Assembly: GCF_002770725.1 (NCBI RefSeq)
Contig: NZ_NQVN01000013.1
Coordinates: forward strand, 1 to 64,000
DNA length: 64,000 bases
From: Pleomorphomonas carboxyditropha
GTDB lineage: Bacteria; Pseudomonadota; Alphaproteobacteria; Rhizobiales; Pleomorphomonadaceae
Reading direction: 5' to 3'
Notes under the pieces: model-generated
Database searches by the model: none
The model's input: the letters and a program-made list of their open reading frames with translations, nothing else
Told to the model about the DNA's origin: nothing
Translations under genes and position numbers: made by a program
Shown: positions 38,043 through 46,214 of the stretch, one piece after another
Layout of the letters: every line of letters starts with the position of its first letter
Position numbering within the stretch: position 1 is the stretch's first letter

Positions 38043-38113
38043 GTGACAGGGACGTTCGCGTGCCCCCGGGGCAGACGAAGCCTAGCCGGACTTGCACCGG
38101 TCCCCAGGCAAGA

Positions 38114-38557
38114 TCAGCCGGCGAGCACCATGGCGGCGGTGTTGGACTTGTTCAGCATGTCGGCCAGCGTGGTGCGGTCGAGCACCTCGGCGATGGCGTC
38201 CCGCACCTCGGTCATGACGATGCGCACCGAGCAGGTCGACAGGTCGCCGCAGTCGTCGCAGGGCTGGAAGGCGGTGCGGCTGGCGCAGGCGATCGGCGCC
38301 AGCGGTCCGTCGAGCGCCCGCACCACCGGCCCGATGACGATATCGGCGGCCGGCCGGCTCAGCGCGAAGCCGCCGCCCGGCCCCTTCCACGAGCGGACGA
38401 AGCCGGCGTTCTTCAGGTCGCGCATGATGGCGTCGAGGAATTTCTTGGAAATATTCTCGCGCGCGGCGATTTCCGCCACCTGGACTGCCTTGCCCGGCTC
38501 CGATCGGGCAAGATGGACCAGCGCCTTAAGCCCGTATTTGCCCTTCTTGGTCAGCAT
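38114..38557 (-). CDS. Rrf2-family regulator with four cysteines
   Basis: A 147-residue Rrf2 regulator (IscR/CymR class). The winged helix is AVQVAEIAARENISKKFLDAIMRDLKNAGFVRSWKGPGGGFALSRP. Cysteines 91, 100, 103 and 109 form a CX8CX2CX5C pattern, in the region where IscR binds an iron-sulfur cluster. Cysteine-metabolism regulators of this family (CymR type) sense sulfur supply. Its position, divergent from the amino acid transporter and inside the sulfur island, makes it the best local candidate for the island's regulator. Whether it senses a cluster, cysteine or a thiol cannot be read. Confidence 0.88.
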   Translation of the reverse strand: MLTKKGKYGLKALVHLARSEPGKAVQVAEIAARENISKKFLDAIMRDLKNAGFVRSWKGPGGGFALSRPAADIVIGPVVRALDGPLAPIACASRTAFQPCDDCGDLSTCSVRIVMTEVRDAIAEVLDRTTLADMLNKSNTAAMVLAG

Positions 38558-38844
38558 CGATCGTCTCCGGACACCTTCAGGCCGAGATAGCCGCGCGCGC
38601 CGGTAACGTCAATCGACCGAACGCGCTTCGACCTGTCCTCGCCGCGAAAATCGGCGTTTTCGAGGGCGGCCGGACCGGAATGGAACGAAATTCGCCATAA
38701 TGCTATAAAATTGATAGTTTATATTTTGGAACCTTGGGCCGGACCTGCTCAATTCGGCGTCAGAGCCCGCCCCGACCGGGGGCTTCTCTCCTCTCCCGGT
38801 CTTCAGCCTTTCGGCGGGCTCGTCCTTTTTCGATAGGTGCTCTC

Positions 38845-39882
38845 ATGTCCTTTCATTTCGGGCTCGGCCAGGGCCTCCGGGCGGCGGCCGTCGCCGTCGC
38901 CGTCAGCGGCGCCTTCCTCGGCGCGGCCAAGGCAGGCCCCACCCTCGACGCCATTCAGCAGCGCGGCCTCATCAAGGTCGGCGTCGGCACCTCGCCGGGC
39001 TTCTTCGCCCCCGATTCCAACGGCAAGTGGCAGGGCTTCTTCGTCGACTTCGGCCGGGCGCTGGCGGTGACCGTGTTCAACGACCCCGACAAGGTCGAGT
39101 TCACCTCGTCGTCGCCGCAGCAGCGCCTGCCGGCGTTGCAGGCCGGCGAGTTCGACATCCTGCTGTCCGGCGTGACGCAGACCATCACCCGCGCCTTCAA
39201 GCTCGGCTTCCACTTCGGCCCGGTGATCTTCTACGACGGCCAGGGCATCCTGGTGAGCAAGTCGCTCGGCGTCGAGAAGGCCGCCGACCTCGACGGCGCC
39301 ACCATCGGCGTGCAGTCGGGCACCACCGGCGAGCTCAACATCGCCGACTTCTTCCGCAAGACGGGCAAGAAATACACGCCGGTGGTGATCGAGGATTCCA
39401 AGGAGTTCCTCGCCGCCCTCGAATCGGGCCGCGTCGACGCGCTGACGCAGGACAGCTCCGACCTCGCCATTCGCCGCGGCCTGCTCGCCAAGCCCGACGA
39501 CTACGTGGTGCTGCCCGAGCGCCTGTCCAAGGAGCCGCTGGTGCCGGCCGTCCGCGCCGGCGACGACCGCTGGCTGGAGATCGTCAACTGGACGGTCTAC
39601 GCCACCATCCAGGCCGAGGAATTCGGCATCACCCAGGCCAACGTCGACGAGTTCCTGAAGAGCGAGGATCCGTCGATCAAGCGCTTCCTCGGCGTCGACG
39701 CCTCGCTCGGCGAAGCCATCGGCCTCGATCCGAAGTTCGCCTACAACATCATCAAGGCGGTGGGCAACTACGGCGAGATCTTCGACCGCAACATCGGCCC
39801 GAAGACGCCGGTCGGCTTCGAGCGCGGCTACAACCAGCTCTGGACCAAGGGCGGCCTGCTCTATTCCCCGCCGTTCCGCTGA
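38845..39882 (+). CDS. Polar amino acid ABC transporter binding protein (AapJ/BztA type)
   Basis: A 345-residue binding protein with a Sec signal peptide cut after about GAAKA. TLDAIQQRGLIKVGVGTSPGFFAPDSNGKWQGFFVDFGRALAVTVF is the AapJ/BztA start, and LLSGVTQTITRAFKLGFHFGPVIFYDGQG is the usual ligand-loop region. Aap systems move a wide set of L-amino acids; in this context cystine, cysteine or methionine derivatives are plausible. ATG at 38845 is chosen because it begins a signal peptide; upstream in-frame residues are not protein-like. It leads an operon with two permeases. Confidence 0.9.
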   Translation: MSFHFGLGQGLRAAAVAVAVSGAFLGAAKAGPTLDAIQQRGLIKVGVGTSPGFFAPDSNGKWQGFFVDFGRALAVTVFNDPDKVEFTSSSPQQRLPALQAGEFDILLSGVTQTITRAFKLGFHFGPVIFYDGQGILVSKSLGVEKAADLDGATIGVQSGTTGELNIADFFRKTGKKYTPVVIEDSKEFLAALESGRVDALTQDSSDLAIRRGLLAKPDDYVVLPERLSKEPLVPAVRAGDDRWLEIVNWTVYATIQAEEFGITQANVDEFLKSEDPSIKRFLGVDASLGEAIGLDPKFAYNIIKAVGNYGEIFDRNIGPKTPVGFERGYNQLWTKGGLLYSPPFR

Positions 39883-39892
39883 GCCGCCGGCC

Positions 39893-41104
39893 ATGGTCGA
39901 CGGCGTCATGAACGCCTCTGCCGGAAATGAGGAACCGGGCCGCGCGCGGCCCGGTATTCCCGCGTTCATCCGCCTGTGGCTGGGCGGCTGGCCGCTCGCC
40001 CAGATCGCCCTCTACCTCGGCACGCTGCTGCTGTTCGTCTGGCTCGGCCGCAACCTCGTCGCCAACATGGCGCGGCTCGGCCTGACGCCCGGCTTCGAAT
40101 TCCTCGAACACGCCGCCAACTACGAGATCGGCGAGAGCTTCATCGCCTACGCCGCCGGCGACAGCTACGCCCGGGCGGCGCTGGCCGGCCTTCTCAACAC
40201 CATCGTCGTCTCGGCGCTCGGCTGCCTCGTCGCGACGGTGCTCGGCGTGGCCTTGGGCATCGCCCGCCTGTCGATCAATCCGTTGGTCTCCCGCCTGGTG
40301 CAGGCCTATGTCGAGGTGCTGCGCAACACGCCGCTGCTGCTGCAGCTCTTTGCCTGGAACACGGTGATCCACCTGCTGCCGGTGCCGCGCCAGGCGCTGT
40401 CGCCGCTGCCCGGCGTGCTGCTCACCAATCGCGGCCTGTTCCTGCCGGCGGTCGATGCCGGCGGCCACGGGGCGGTGGTGGCGGCGGCGATCGTCGCCGC
40501 CATCGTCGCGACATGGCTGGTCCTGAAGCGGCGCCGCCGCCTCGCCGGCCCGGCGCCGCGCCGCGTCGTCGTGCTGGCCTATGCCGCCGCCGTCCTGCTG
40601 CCGGTCGGCATCGCCGCCGGCTTCGGCGTCGCCTTCGCACCCGACATTCCGACGCTCGGGGGCTTCAACATCCGCGGCGGCGTCTCGATGACGCCGGAAT
40701 TCGCGGCGTTGATGCTGGGCCTTGCCGTCAACGCCTCCGCCTCGATCGCCGAGACGGTGCGGGCCGGCATTCTCGCCGTGCCCGGCGGACAGTGGGAGGC
40801 GGCGCGGGCGCTCGGCCTCAGGCCGTTCGCCGTGCTGCGCCTCGTGGTGCTGCCGCAGGCGCTCAGGATCATCATCCCGGTGATGACGTCGAGCTATCTG
40901 AGCCTCACCAAGAACTCGTCGCTGGCCGTCGCCATCGGCTTCCCGGACCTCGTCAGCATCCTCAACACCACCGCCAACGTCACCGGACAGGCGCTGGAGG
41001 TGATCGCGCTGATGCTGGGCGCCTATCTCACGCTCAGCCTCGCCACCTCCGCCGTCATGAACGTCTACAATCGCCGCAGCGTCCTCCGGGGAGAGCGGCG
41101 ATGA
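39893..41104 (+). CDS. Amino acid ABC transporter permease 1 (AapQ type)
   Basis: A 403-residue inner-membrane permease of the long AapQ/BztB type with about eight hydrophobic segments. LNTIVVSALGCLVATVLGVALGIARLS is the first core segment and ARALGLRPFAVLRLVVLPQALRIIIPVMTSSYLSLTKNSSLAVAIGFPDL is the EAA-loop region. It starts ten bases after the binding protein gene and overlaps the second permease by four bases (ATGA). It forms a heterodimer with the next gene's product in known Aap systems. Confidence 0.92.
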   Translation: MVDGVMNASAGNEEPGRARPGIPAFIRLWLGGWPLAQIALYLGTLLLFVWLGRNLVANMARLGLTPGFEFLEHAANYEIGESFIAYAAGDSYARAALAGLLNTIVVSALGCLVATVLGVALGIARLSINPLVSRLVQAYVEVLRNTPLLLQLFAWNTVIHLLPVPRQALSPLPGVLLTNRGLFLPAVDAGGHGAVVAAAIVAAIVATWLVLKRRRRLAGPAPRRVVVLAYAAAVLLPVGIAAGFGVAFAPDIPTLGGFNIRGGVSMTPEFAALMLGLAVNASASIAETVRAGILAVPGGQWEAARALGLRPFAVLRLVVLPQALRIIIPVMTSSYLSLTKNSSLAVAIGFPDLVSILNTTANVTGQALEVIALMLGAYLTLSLATSAVMNVYNRRSVLRGERR

Positions 41105-42156
41105 GCGCGCTGCGTCCGCCCGCCCTCCTCGACCGGTCGCCTCTGCTGAAGGCCACCGTCGGCAGCCGGGGCAACCTCACGCTGTCGGTCGCCGTGCTGC
41201 TCCTCGCCGCGCTGGCGCTGCCGCCGATGCTTCGCTGGCTCTTGCTCGACGCCACGTTCATCGGCACCGCCGAAAGCTGCAAGGCGGCCTCCGGCGCCTG
41301 CTGGGCCTTCATCGGCGAGAAGCTGAAGTTCGTCGTCCTCGGCTTCTACCCGCAGGACCAGGCGCCGCGCGCCTACGCGGCGATCGGCCTGCTGATCGGG
41401 CTGGTCGGCCTCTCCGCCATCCCCCGCCTCTGGAGCCGCTGGCTGGCGGCCGCCTGGGTGGCCGGCCTCGTCGCCGTCCTCTGGCTGCTCGGCGGCGGCG
41501 GTCCGCTCGCCCCGGTGCCGACCGACAAATGGGGCGGCCTGCCGGTGACGCTGCTCCTGTCGCTCGGCAGCTTCATCCTCGCCTTTCCGCTCGCCATCCT
41601 GCTGGCGCTGGCCCGCCGCTCGAAGCTCGGCGGCGTCAGGCTCTACGCGGTCCTGTTGATCGAGACGGTGCGCGGCGTGCCGTTCATCGCCATCCTCTAC
41701 GCCTCGACGCTATTGTTCCCGCTGATGCTGCCGGCCGGCGCCGCCATCGACAAGTTCGCCCGCGCCGCCGTGGCGCTCTCCATCTTCGTCGCCGCCTATC
41801 TGGCCGAGATCGTGCGCGCCGGCCTGCAGGCGGTGCCGCGCGGCCAGTCGGAGGCGGCGGCCTCGCTCGGCCTCACCCACTGGCAGACGCTGCGCCTTAT
41901 CGTGCTGCCGCAGGCGCTGAAGGAGGTGATCGCGCCGATCGTCAACCTGGCCGTCGGCATCTTCCAGGATACGACGCTGGTGGCGATCATCGGCATGTTC
42001 GACCTGCTCAACGCGGCGCGGGCGGCGGCGACCGATCCGCAGTGGATCGGCTTCTACGCCGAGGCCTACGTCTTCGTGGCCGCCGTCTACTTCGTCTTCT
42101 GCTTCGCGGCCGCCCGCTACAGCCTGTGGCTGGAGCGGCATCTCAGGACGCCATGA
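41101..42156 (+). CDS. Amino acid ABC transporter permease 2 (AapM type)
   Basis: A 351-residue permease of the AapM/BztC type. It has an N-terminal cytoplasmic stretch, two early membrane segments and the core LGSFILAFPLAILLALARRSKLGGVRLYAVLLIETVRGVPFIAILYASTLLF, then SLGLTHWQTLRLIVLPQALKEVIAPIVNLAVGIFQDTTLVAIIGMFDLL. The ATG at 41101 overlaps the previous stop. In known aap operons an ATPase gene (aapP) follows directly; here the next gene is an aldo/keto reductase homologue and no ATPase follows, so the energising subunit must be supplied from elsewhere. Confidence 0.92.
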   Translation: MSALRPPALLDRSPLLKATVGSRGNLTLSVAVLLLAALALPPMLRWLLLDATFIGTAESCKAASGACWAFIGEKLKFVVLGFYPQDQAPRAYAAIGLLIGLVGLSAIPRLWSRWLAAAWVAGLVAVLWLLGGGGPLAPVPTDKWGGLPVTLLLSLGSFILAFPLAILLALARRSKLGGVRLYAVLLIETVRGVPFIAILYASTLLFPLMLPAGAAIDKFARAAVALSIFVAAYLAEIVRAGLQAVPRGQSEAAASLGLTHWQTLRLIVLPQALKEVIAPIVNLAVGIFQDTTLVAIIGMFDLLNAARAAATDPQWIGFYAEAYVFVAAVYFVFCFAAARYSLWLERHLRTP

Positions 42157-42323
42157 CGACTTTGGGCAAATCGCTTGCGGCAAAACCGGCCTGTCGCGGC
42201 ATATCGTTCCGGCATTTCCCGCCAAAAGGAAAACCCAAGCCTGATGGTCCGGCGGAATATTGGCTAGCCTTCTCAGGATTACCGGCGAGGGCCGGCACCC
42301 GTAACCCATCCGGAGCGAGGACA

Positions 42324-43277
42324 ATGCCAGAAGGCCGCATGCCGAGCGCCCTCACCACCGTCGGCGGCGCGCCGCTGTCGCGGGTCGGGCTCGGCACGGC
42401 GGCCTTCGGCATGGGCGGCACCGGCGACGACCTCGCCGACGCCACCTTCCGGCATGCCATCGACCTCGGCATCAACTGGATCGACACCGACGCCATATTC
42501 GGCTTCGGCGGCGCCGAACGGCTCGTCGGCCGCACCCTGGCCGAGCTGCCCGCCGGCGACCGTCCGTTCATCGCCACCGCGGTCGGCTTCGACTGGGACG
42601 GCCGGTCGCGGCGGGCGACGCCGCAGCCGGCCATGGAGCCGCGCCGCCTGCGCCAGCAGCTCGAACGGTCGCTCGGCCGGCTCGGCGTCGAGGCGGTCGA
42701 CCTCGTCAAGCTCAACCTCGACGCCGGCTCCGACGCGCTGTTCGAGGATGCCTGGTCGACGCTGCTCGACCTCAAGCAGGGCGGCCTGGTGCGGGCGGTC
42801 GGCCTGATCGCGCCCGACAGCGCCCGCCTCGAACGCGCCGAGCGGATCGGCGCCTGCGACGCCGTCTACGTCGAGCTGTCGCTGATCGACCGCCGCGTCG
42901 GCGACAGCGAGCTTTTGTGGCGGCGGACGCCGACGCCGACCGTCATCGCCTATCGCGCGCTGGGCGGCGGCGGGCTGGTGGCGCCGGACGATCCGGCCGG
43001 CGAGCCCGCCCTCGGGCCGCTCCGGCATCTCATCCAGACGATCGCCGGCCGCCGGCACGCGACGCCGCCGGCCGTCGCCGCCGCCTGGAGCCTGACCTGG
43101 CCGGGGGTGGCCGGCGTCGCCGTCGGCGCCCGATGTCCCGAGCACGTCGCCGCCGTCGCCCCGGCGCCGGAGATCGACCTGTCCGTGCGCGACCTCTCCG
43201 ACATCGCCAACCTCCTGCCGACGCTCGGTGCCGGGCGCGGCCCCCTTCATCCCCGCCGGTTCGCCAAGGCAGCATGA
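42324..43277 (+). CDS. Aldo/keto reductase-fold protein lacking the catalytic tetrad
   Basis: A 317-residue protein with the aldo/keto reductase barrel: RVGLGTAAFGMGG at the N-terminus, HAIDLGINWIDTD, and ERSLGRLGVEAVDLVKLN. Of the tetrad Asp-Tyr-Lys-His, only Asp54 is kept. The Tyr position is Phe59 (IFGFGGAERLVG), the Lys position is Ala86 (IATAVG) and the His position is Asn131 (DLVKLN). Normal hydride transfer with acid catalysis is therefore unlikely, and it may be a binding or regulatory protein. GGAGCGAGG precedes the ATG. It lies between the permeases and cystathionine beta-synthase. The residue alignment is by eye. Confidence 0.75.
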   Translation: MPEGRMPSALTTVGGAPLSRVGLGTAAFGMGGTGDDLADATFRHAIDLGINWIDTDAIFGFGGAERLVGRTLAELPAGDRPFIATAVGFDWDGRSRRATPQPAMEPRRLRQQLERSLGRLGVEAVDLVKLNLDAGSDALFEDAWSTLLDLKQGGLVRAVGLIAPDSARLERAERIGACDAVYVELSLIDRRVGDSELLWRRTPTPTVIAYRALGGGGLVAPDDPAGEPALGPLRHLIQTIAGRRHATPPAVAAAWSLTWPGVAGVAVGARCPEHVAAVAPAPEIDLSVRDLSDIANLLPTLGAGRGPLHPRRFAKAA

Positions 43278-43306
43278 AACCGGCCGCGTTCTCCCAGGAG
43301 AAGTCC

Positions 43307-44692
43307 ATGTCCGCTCTCAGGAAACCCGCCCGCTCGGCGCTCGACCTGATCGGCGCCACGCCGGTGGTCGAACTGACCCGCTTCGACACCGGCCCCTGCC
43401 GCCTGTTCGTCAAGCTGGAAAGCGCCAACCCCGGCGGCTCGATCAAGGATCGCGTCGCCCTGTCGATGATCTCGGCCGCCGAGGCCGACGGCCGGCTGAA
43501 GCCGGGCGGCATCCTCATCGAGGCGACCGCCGGCAACACCGGCCTCGGCCTCGCCCAGGTCGGCCTGCCCAAGGGCTACAAGGTGATCCTCGTCGTGCCC
43601 GACAAGATGTCGCGCGAGAAGATCGCCCACCTGCGCGCCCTCGGCACCGACGTGCGCCTCACCCGCTCGGATGTCGGCAAGGGCCACCCCGCCTATTACC
43701 AGGACATGGCCGAGCGGCTGGCCGACGAACTCGGCGCCTTCTACGTCAACCAGTTCGCCAACCCGGCCAATCCGGCCGCCCACGAGACGACCACGGCGCC
43801 GGAGATCCACGCCCAGCTCGACGGCGACGTCGATGCCGTGGTGGTCGGCGTCGGCTCGGGCGGCACGCTTTCCGGCATCGGCCGCTATTTCAAGCGGGTG
43901 TCGCCGAAGACCGAGATGGTGCTCGCCGACCCCGAGGGCTCGGTGCTGGCGCCGCTCGTCAACACCGGCAAGCTGATCGAGGCCGGCTCCTGGGCCGTCG
44001 AGGGCATCGGCGAGGACTTCGTGCCGCCCAATTGCGACCTGTCGCTGGTATCGTCGGCCTACACCGTCACCGACGCCGAGAGCTTTGCCGCCGCCCGCGA
44101 GCTGCTGTCCAAGGAAGGCATCCTCGCCGGCTCGTCGTCGGGCACGCTGCTCGCCGCCGCGCTCAAGTACTGCCGGGCGCAGACGGTGCCGAAGCGCGTC
44201 GTCACGCTGGTCTGCGACACCGGCGCCAAATACCTCTCCAAGGTCTACGACGACGGCTGGCTGGCCGAGCAGGGGCTGGCCGACCGGCCGCTGCACGGCA
44301 ACCTGTCCGACCTGGTGATCCGCCGCCAGCAGGACGGCTCGACGGTCACCGTCGCCCCCGACGACACGCTGGCCACCGCCTACAAGCGGATGCGGCAGGC
44401 CGACGTGTCGCAGCTGCCGGTCGTCGCCGGCGGCCGCCTCGTCGGCATCATCGACGAGGGCGACCTCTATGTGGCGCTGGGGCGTGGCGCCGCCGCCGGC
44501 CAGGCCCGCTTCGGCGAGACGGTGGGCGAGCACATGATCACCGACCTGCACACGCTGCAATCCGTCGACCCGGTCAGCGCCGCCCTGCCGCTGTTCGAGC
44601 GCGGCGAAGTCGCCCTGGTGCTCGACGGCAGCGACTTCCTCGGCGTGGTCACCCGCGTCGATCTCATCAATCACCTGAGGCTCCATTCGTGA
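43307..44692 (+). CDS. Cystathionine beta-synthase with two CBS domains
   Basis: A 461-residue fold-type II PLP enzyme that joins serine and homocysteine to cystathionine. PLP Lys47 is in GGSIKDR, with EATAGNTGLG and the phosphate loop GVGSGGTLSGIG. There is no N-terminal haem region, unlike the animal enzyme. Two CBS domains fill residues about 335-455 (LPVVAGGRLVGIIDEGDLYVAL; VALVLDGSDFLGVVTRVDLI) and may sense S-adenosylmethionine or nucleotides. ATG at 43307 has AGGAG six bases upstream; an ATG at 43274 lacks this. Its stop overlaps the gamma-lyase start (GTGA). Cysteine synthase with CBS domains is a possible alternative activity. Confidence 0.87.
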   Translation: MSALRKPARSALDLIGATPVVELTRFDTGPCRLFVKLESANPGGSIKDRVALSMISAAEADGRLKPGGILIEATAGNTGLGLAQVGLPKGYKVILVVPDKMSREKIAHLRALGTDVRLTRSDVGKGHPAYYQDMAERLADELGAFYVNQFANPANPAAHETTTAPEIHAQLDGDVDAVVVGVGSGGTLSGIGRYFKRVSPKTEMVLADPEGSVLAPLVNTGKLIEAGSWAVEGIGEDFVPPNCDLSLVSSAYTVTDAESFAAARELLSKEGILAGSSSGTLLAAALKYCRAQTVPKRVVTLVCDTGAKYLSKVYDDGWLAEQGLADRPLHGNLSDLVIRRQQDGSTVTVAPDDTLATAYKRMRQADVSQLPVVAGGRLVGIIDEGDLYVALGRGAAAGQARFGETVGEHMITDLHTLQSVDPVSAALPLFERGEVALVLDGSDFLGVVTRVDLINHLRLHS

Positions 44693-45867
44693 CCTACCAG
44701 CCCCCGCGCATCAATCACCGGCTCGCCTTCTCGACCCGCACCATCCACGGCGGCCAGAGCCACGATCCCACCACCGGCGCCGTCATGGTGCCGATCTACG
44801 CCACCTCCACCTTCGCCCAGTCGAGCCCCGGCGTGCACAAGGGTTGGGAATACGGCCGCACCCACAATCCGACCCGCCAGGCCTTCGAGCGGGCGATCGC
44901 CGACCTCGAAAGCGGCACCGCCGGCTTCGCCTTCGCCTCGGGCCTCGCCGCCATCGCCAACATCCTGGAAACGCTCGACCACGGCGACCATATCGTCGCC
45001 TCCGACGACCTCTACGGCGGCACCTTCCGGCTGATCGACAAGGTGCGGCGGCGGTCGGCCGGCCTCGACGTGTCGTTCGCCGACTTCCGCGACCCCGCGG
45101 CCATCGAGGCGGCCATCCGGCCGGAGACCAAGCTGATCTGGGTGGAGACGCCGACCAACCCGATGCTGAAGATCGCCGATCTCCAGGCGATCGCCGCCAT
45201 CGGCCGCAAGCGCGACATCGTCACCGTCGCCGACAACACCTTCGCCAGCCCGGCCATCCAGCGGCCGCTCGAGCACGGCATCGACCTCGTCGTCCACTCG
45301 ACGACCAAGTATCTCAACGGCCATTCCGACATGATCGGCGGCACGGTGGTGGTCGGCGACAACGCCGAGCTGCGCGAGCGGCTGACCTTCCTGCAGAACG
45401 CCGTCGGCGCCGTGTCCGGGCCGTTCGACAGCTTTCTCGCCCTGCGCGGCCTCAAGACGCTGGCGCTCCGGATCGAGCGGCATTCGGCCAACGCGCTTTC
45501 CATCGCCCGCTATCTCGAAGGCCGCAAGGACGTCAGGCGGGTGATCTATCCCGGCCTCGACAGCCATCCGCAGCACGCGCTGGCCAAGTCGCAGATGTCG
45601 GCCTTCGGCGGCATCGTCAGCGTCGAGCTCGACCGCGACCTCGAGGGCACCAAGCGCTTTCTGGAAAACACCCGGCTGTTCACGCTGGCCGAAAGCCTCG
45701 GCGGCGTCGAGAGCCTGATCGAACATCCGGCGATCATGACGCACGCCTCGATCCCGCCCGAGCAGCGCGCCGCCCTCGGCATCTCCGACGGTTTGGTGCG
45801 GCTGTCCGCCGGCATCGAGGACGGCAACGACCTGATCGAAGACCTCAAGGCCGCCCTCGACGCGTGA
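44689..45867 (+). CDS. Cystathionine gamma-lyase/gamma-synthase family enzyme
   Basis: A 392-residue fold-type I PLP enzyme of the Cys/Met family. Lys207 (HSTTKYLNGHSDMIGG) binds PLP, and EYGRTHNPTRQAFE and ASGLAAIANILETL are family landmarks. Next to cystathionine beta-synthase it most likely cleaves cystathionine to cysteine, 2-oxobutanoate and ammonia, completing reverse transsulfuration. The GTG start overlaps the upstream stop by three bases, so the two are translationally coupled. Methionine gamma-lyase activity, which would also release methanethiol, cannot be excluded by reading. Confidence 0.87.
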   Translation: MTYQPPRINHRLAFSTRTIHGGQSHDPTTGAVMVPIYATSTFAQSSPGVHKGWEYGRTHNPTRQAFERAIADLESGTAGFAFASGLAAIANILETLDHGDHIVASDDLYGGTFRLIDKVRRRSAGLDVSFADFRDPAAIEAAIRPETKLIWVETPTNPMLKIADLQAIAAIGRKRDIVTVADNTFASPAIQRPLEHGIDLVVHSTTKYLNGHSDMIGGTVVVGDNAELRERLTFLQNAVGAVSGPFDSFLALRGLKTLALRIERHSANALSIARYLEGRKDVRRVIYPGLDSHPQHALAKSQMSAFGGIVSVELDRDLEGTKRFLENTRLFTLAESLGGVESLIEHPAIMTHASIPPEQRAALGISDGLVRLSAGIEDGNDLIEDLKAALDA

Positions 45868-45924
45868 GGAGGCCACCCGGCCCGAGGATGACGCCGATTA
45901 TATAGTGAAATCAAATATATAAAA

Positions 45925-46146
45925 TGTCATCCTCGTACCCGGGGCAAGTTCCCGGGTACGCGAACGTTCCTATTACGCCGTCGCCGCCGAGCGCATCGCT
46001 TCCATAGATTGTTATCCTCGCGAAGGCGAGGACCTCGGGACGCGAAGGTGACGAAGGGCGTATCAGGCTCCTTGCGTTGCTGGAGCGCCATATCGGCCGA
46101 TCGCTCCATCCTGCCTGAGGTCCTATGCCTTCGCATAGGAAGACAG
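45925..46146 (-). repeat. Inverted-orientation copy of the intergenic repeat with its flank
   Basis: From 46010 to about 46146 the sequence is the 135-bp element of 37.6-38.0 kb in reverse orientation and more diverged. The left flank (about 45940-46009) is the reverse complement of 37498-37580. In one arm CCTCGC/GCGAGG has become CCTATGC/GCATAGG, so both sides changed and pairing is kept. There is no gene in 45868-46214. Confidence 0.65.
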
Positions 46147-46175
46147 TGAATTATATAAACAAATCAATATTATAA

Positions 46176-46208
46176 ATTGCCATCCTCCGCGAAGGCGGGG
46201 ATGGCAAT
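46176..46208 (-). terminator. Terminator-like hairpin at the end of the mar operon
   Basis: The arms 46176-46185 and 46199-46208 pair over 10 bp, and CCGC/GCGG extends the stem inside to a GAAG loop. In the - direction it lies 7 bases after the nifH-like stop and is followed by an AT-rich stretch (TTTATAATATTG), as expected for an intrinsic terminator. It may derive from the neighbouring repeat. Confidence 0.65.
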
Positions 46209-46214
46209 CTATAG

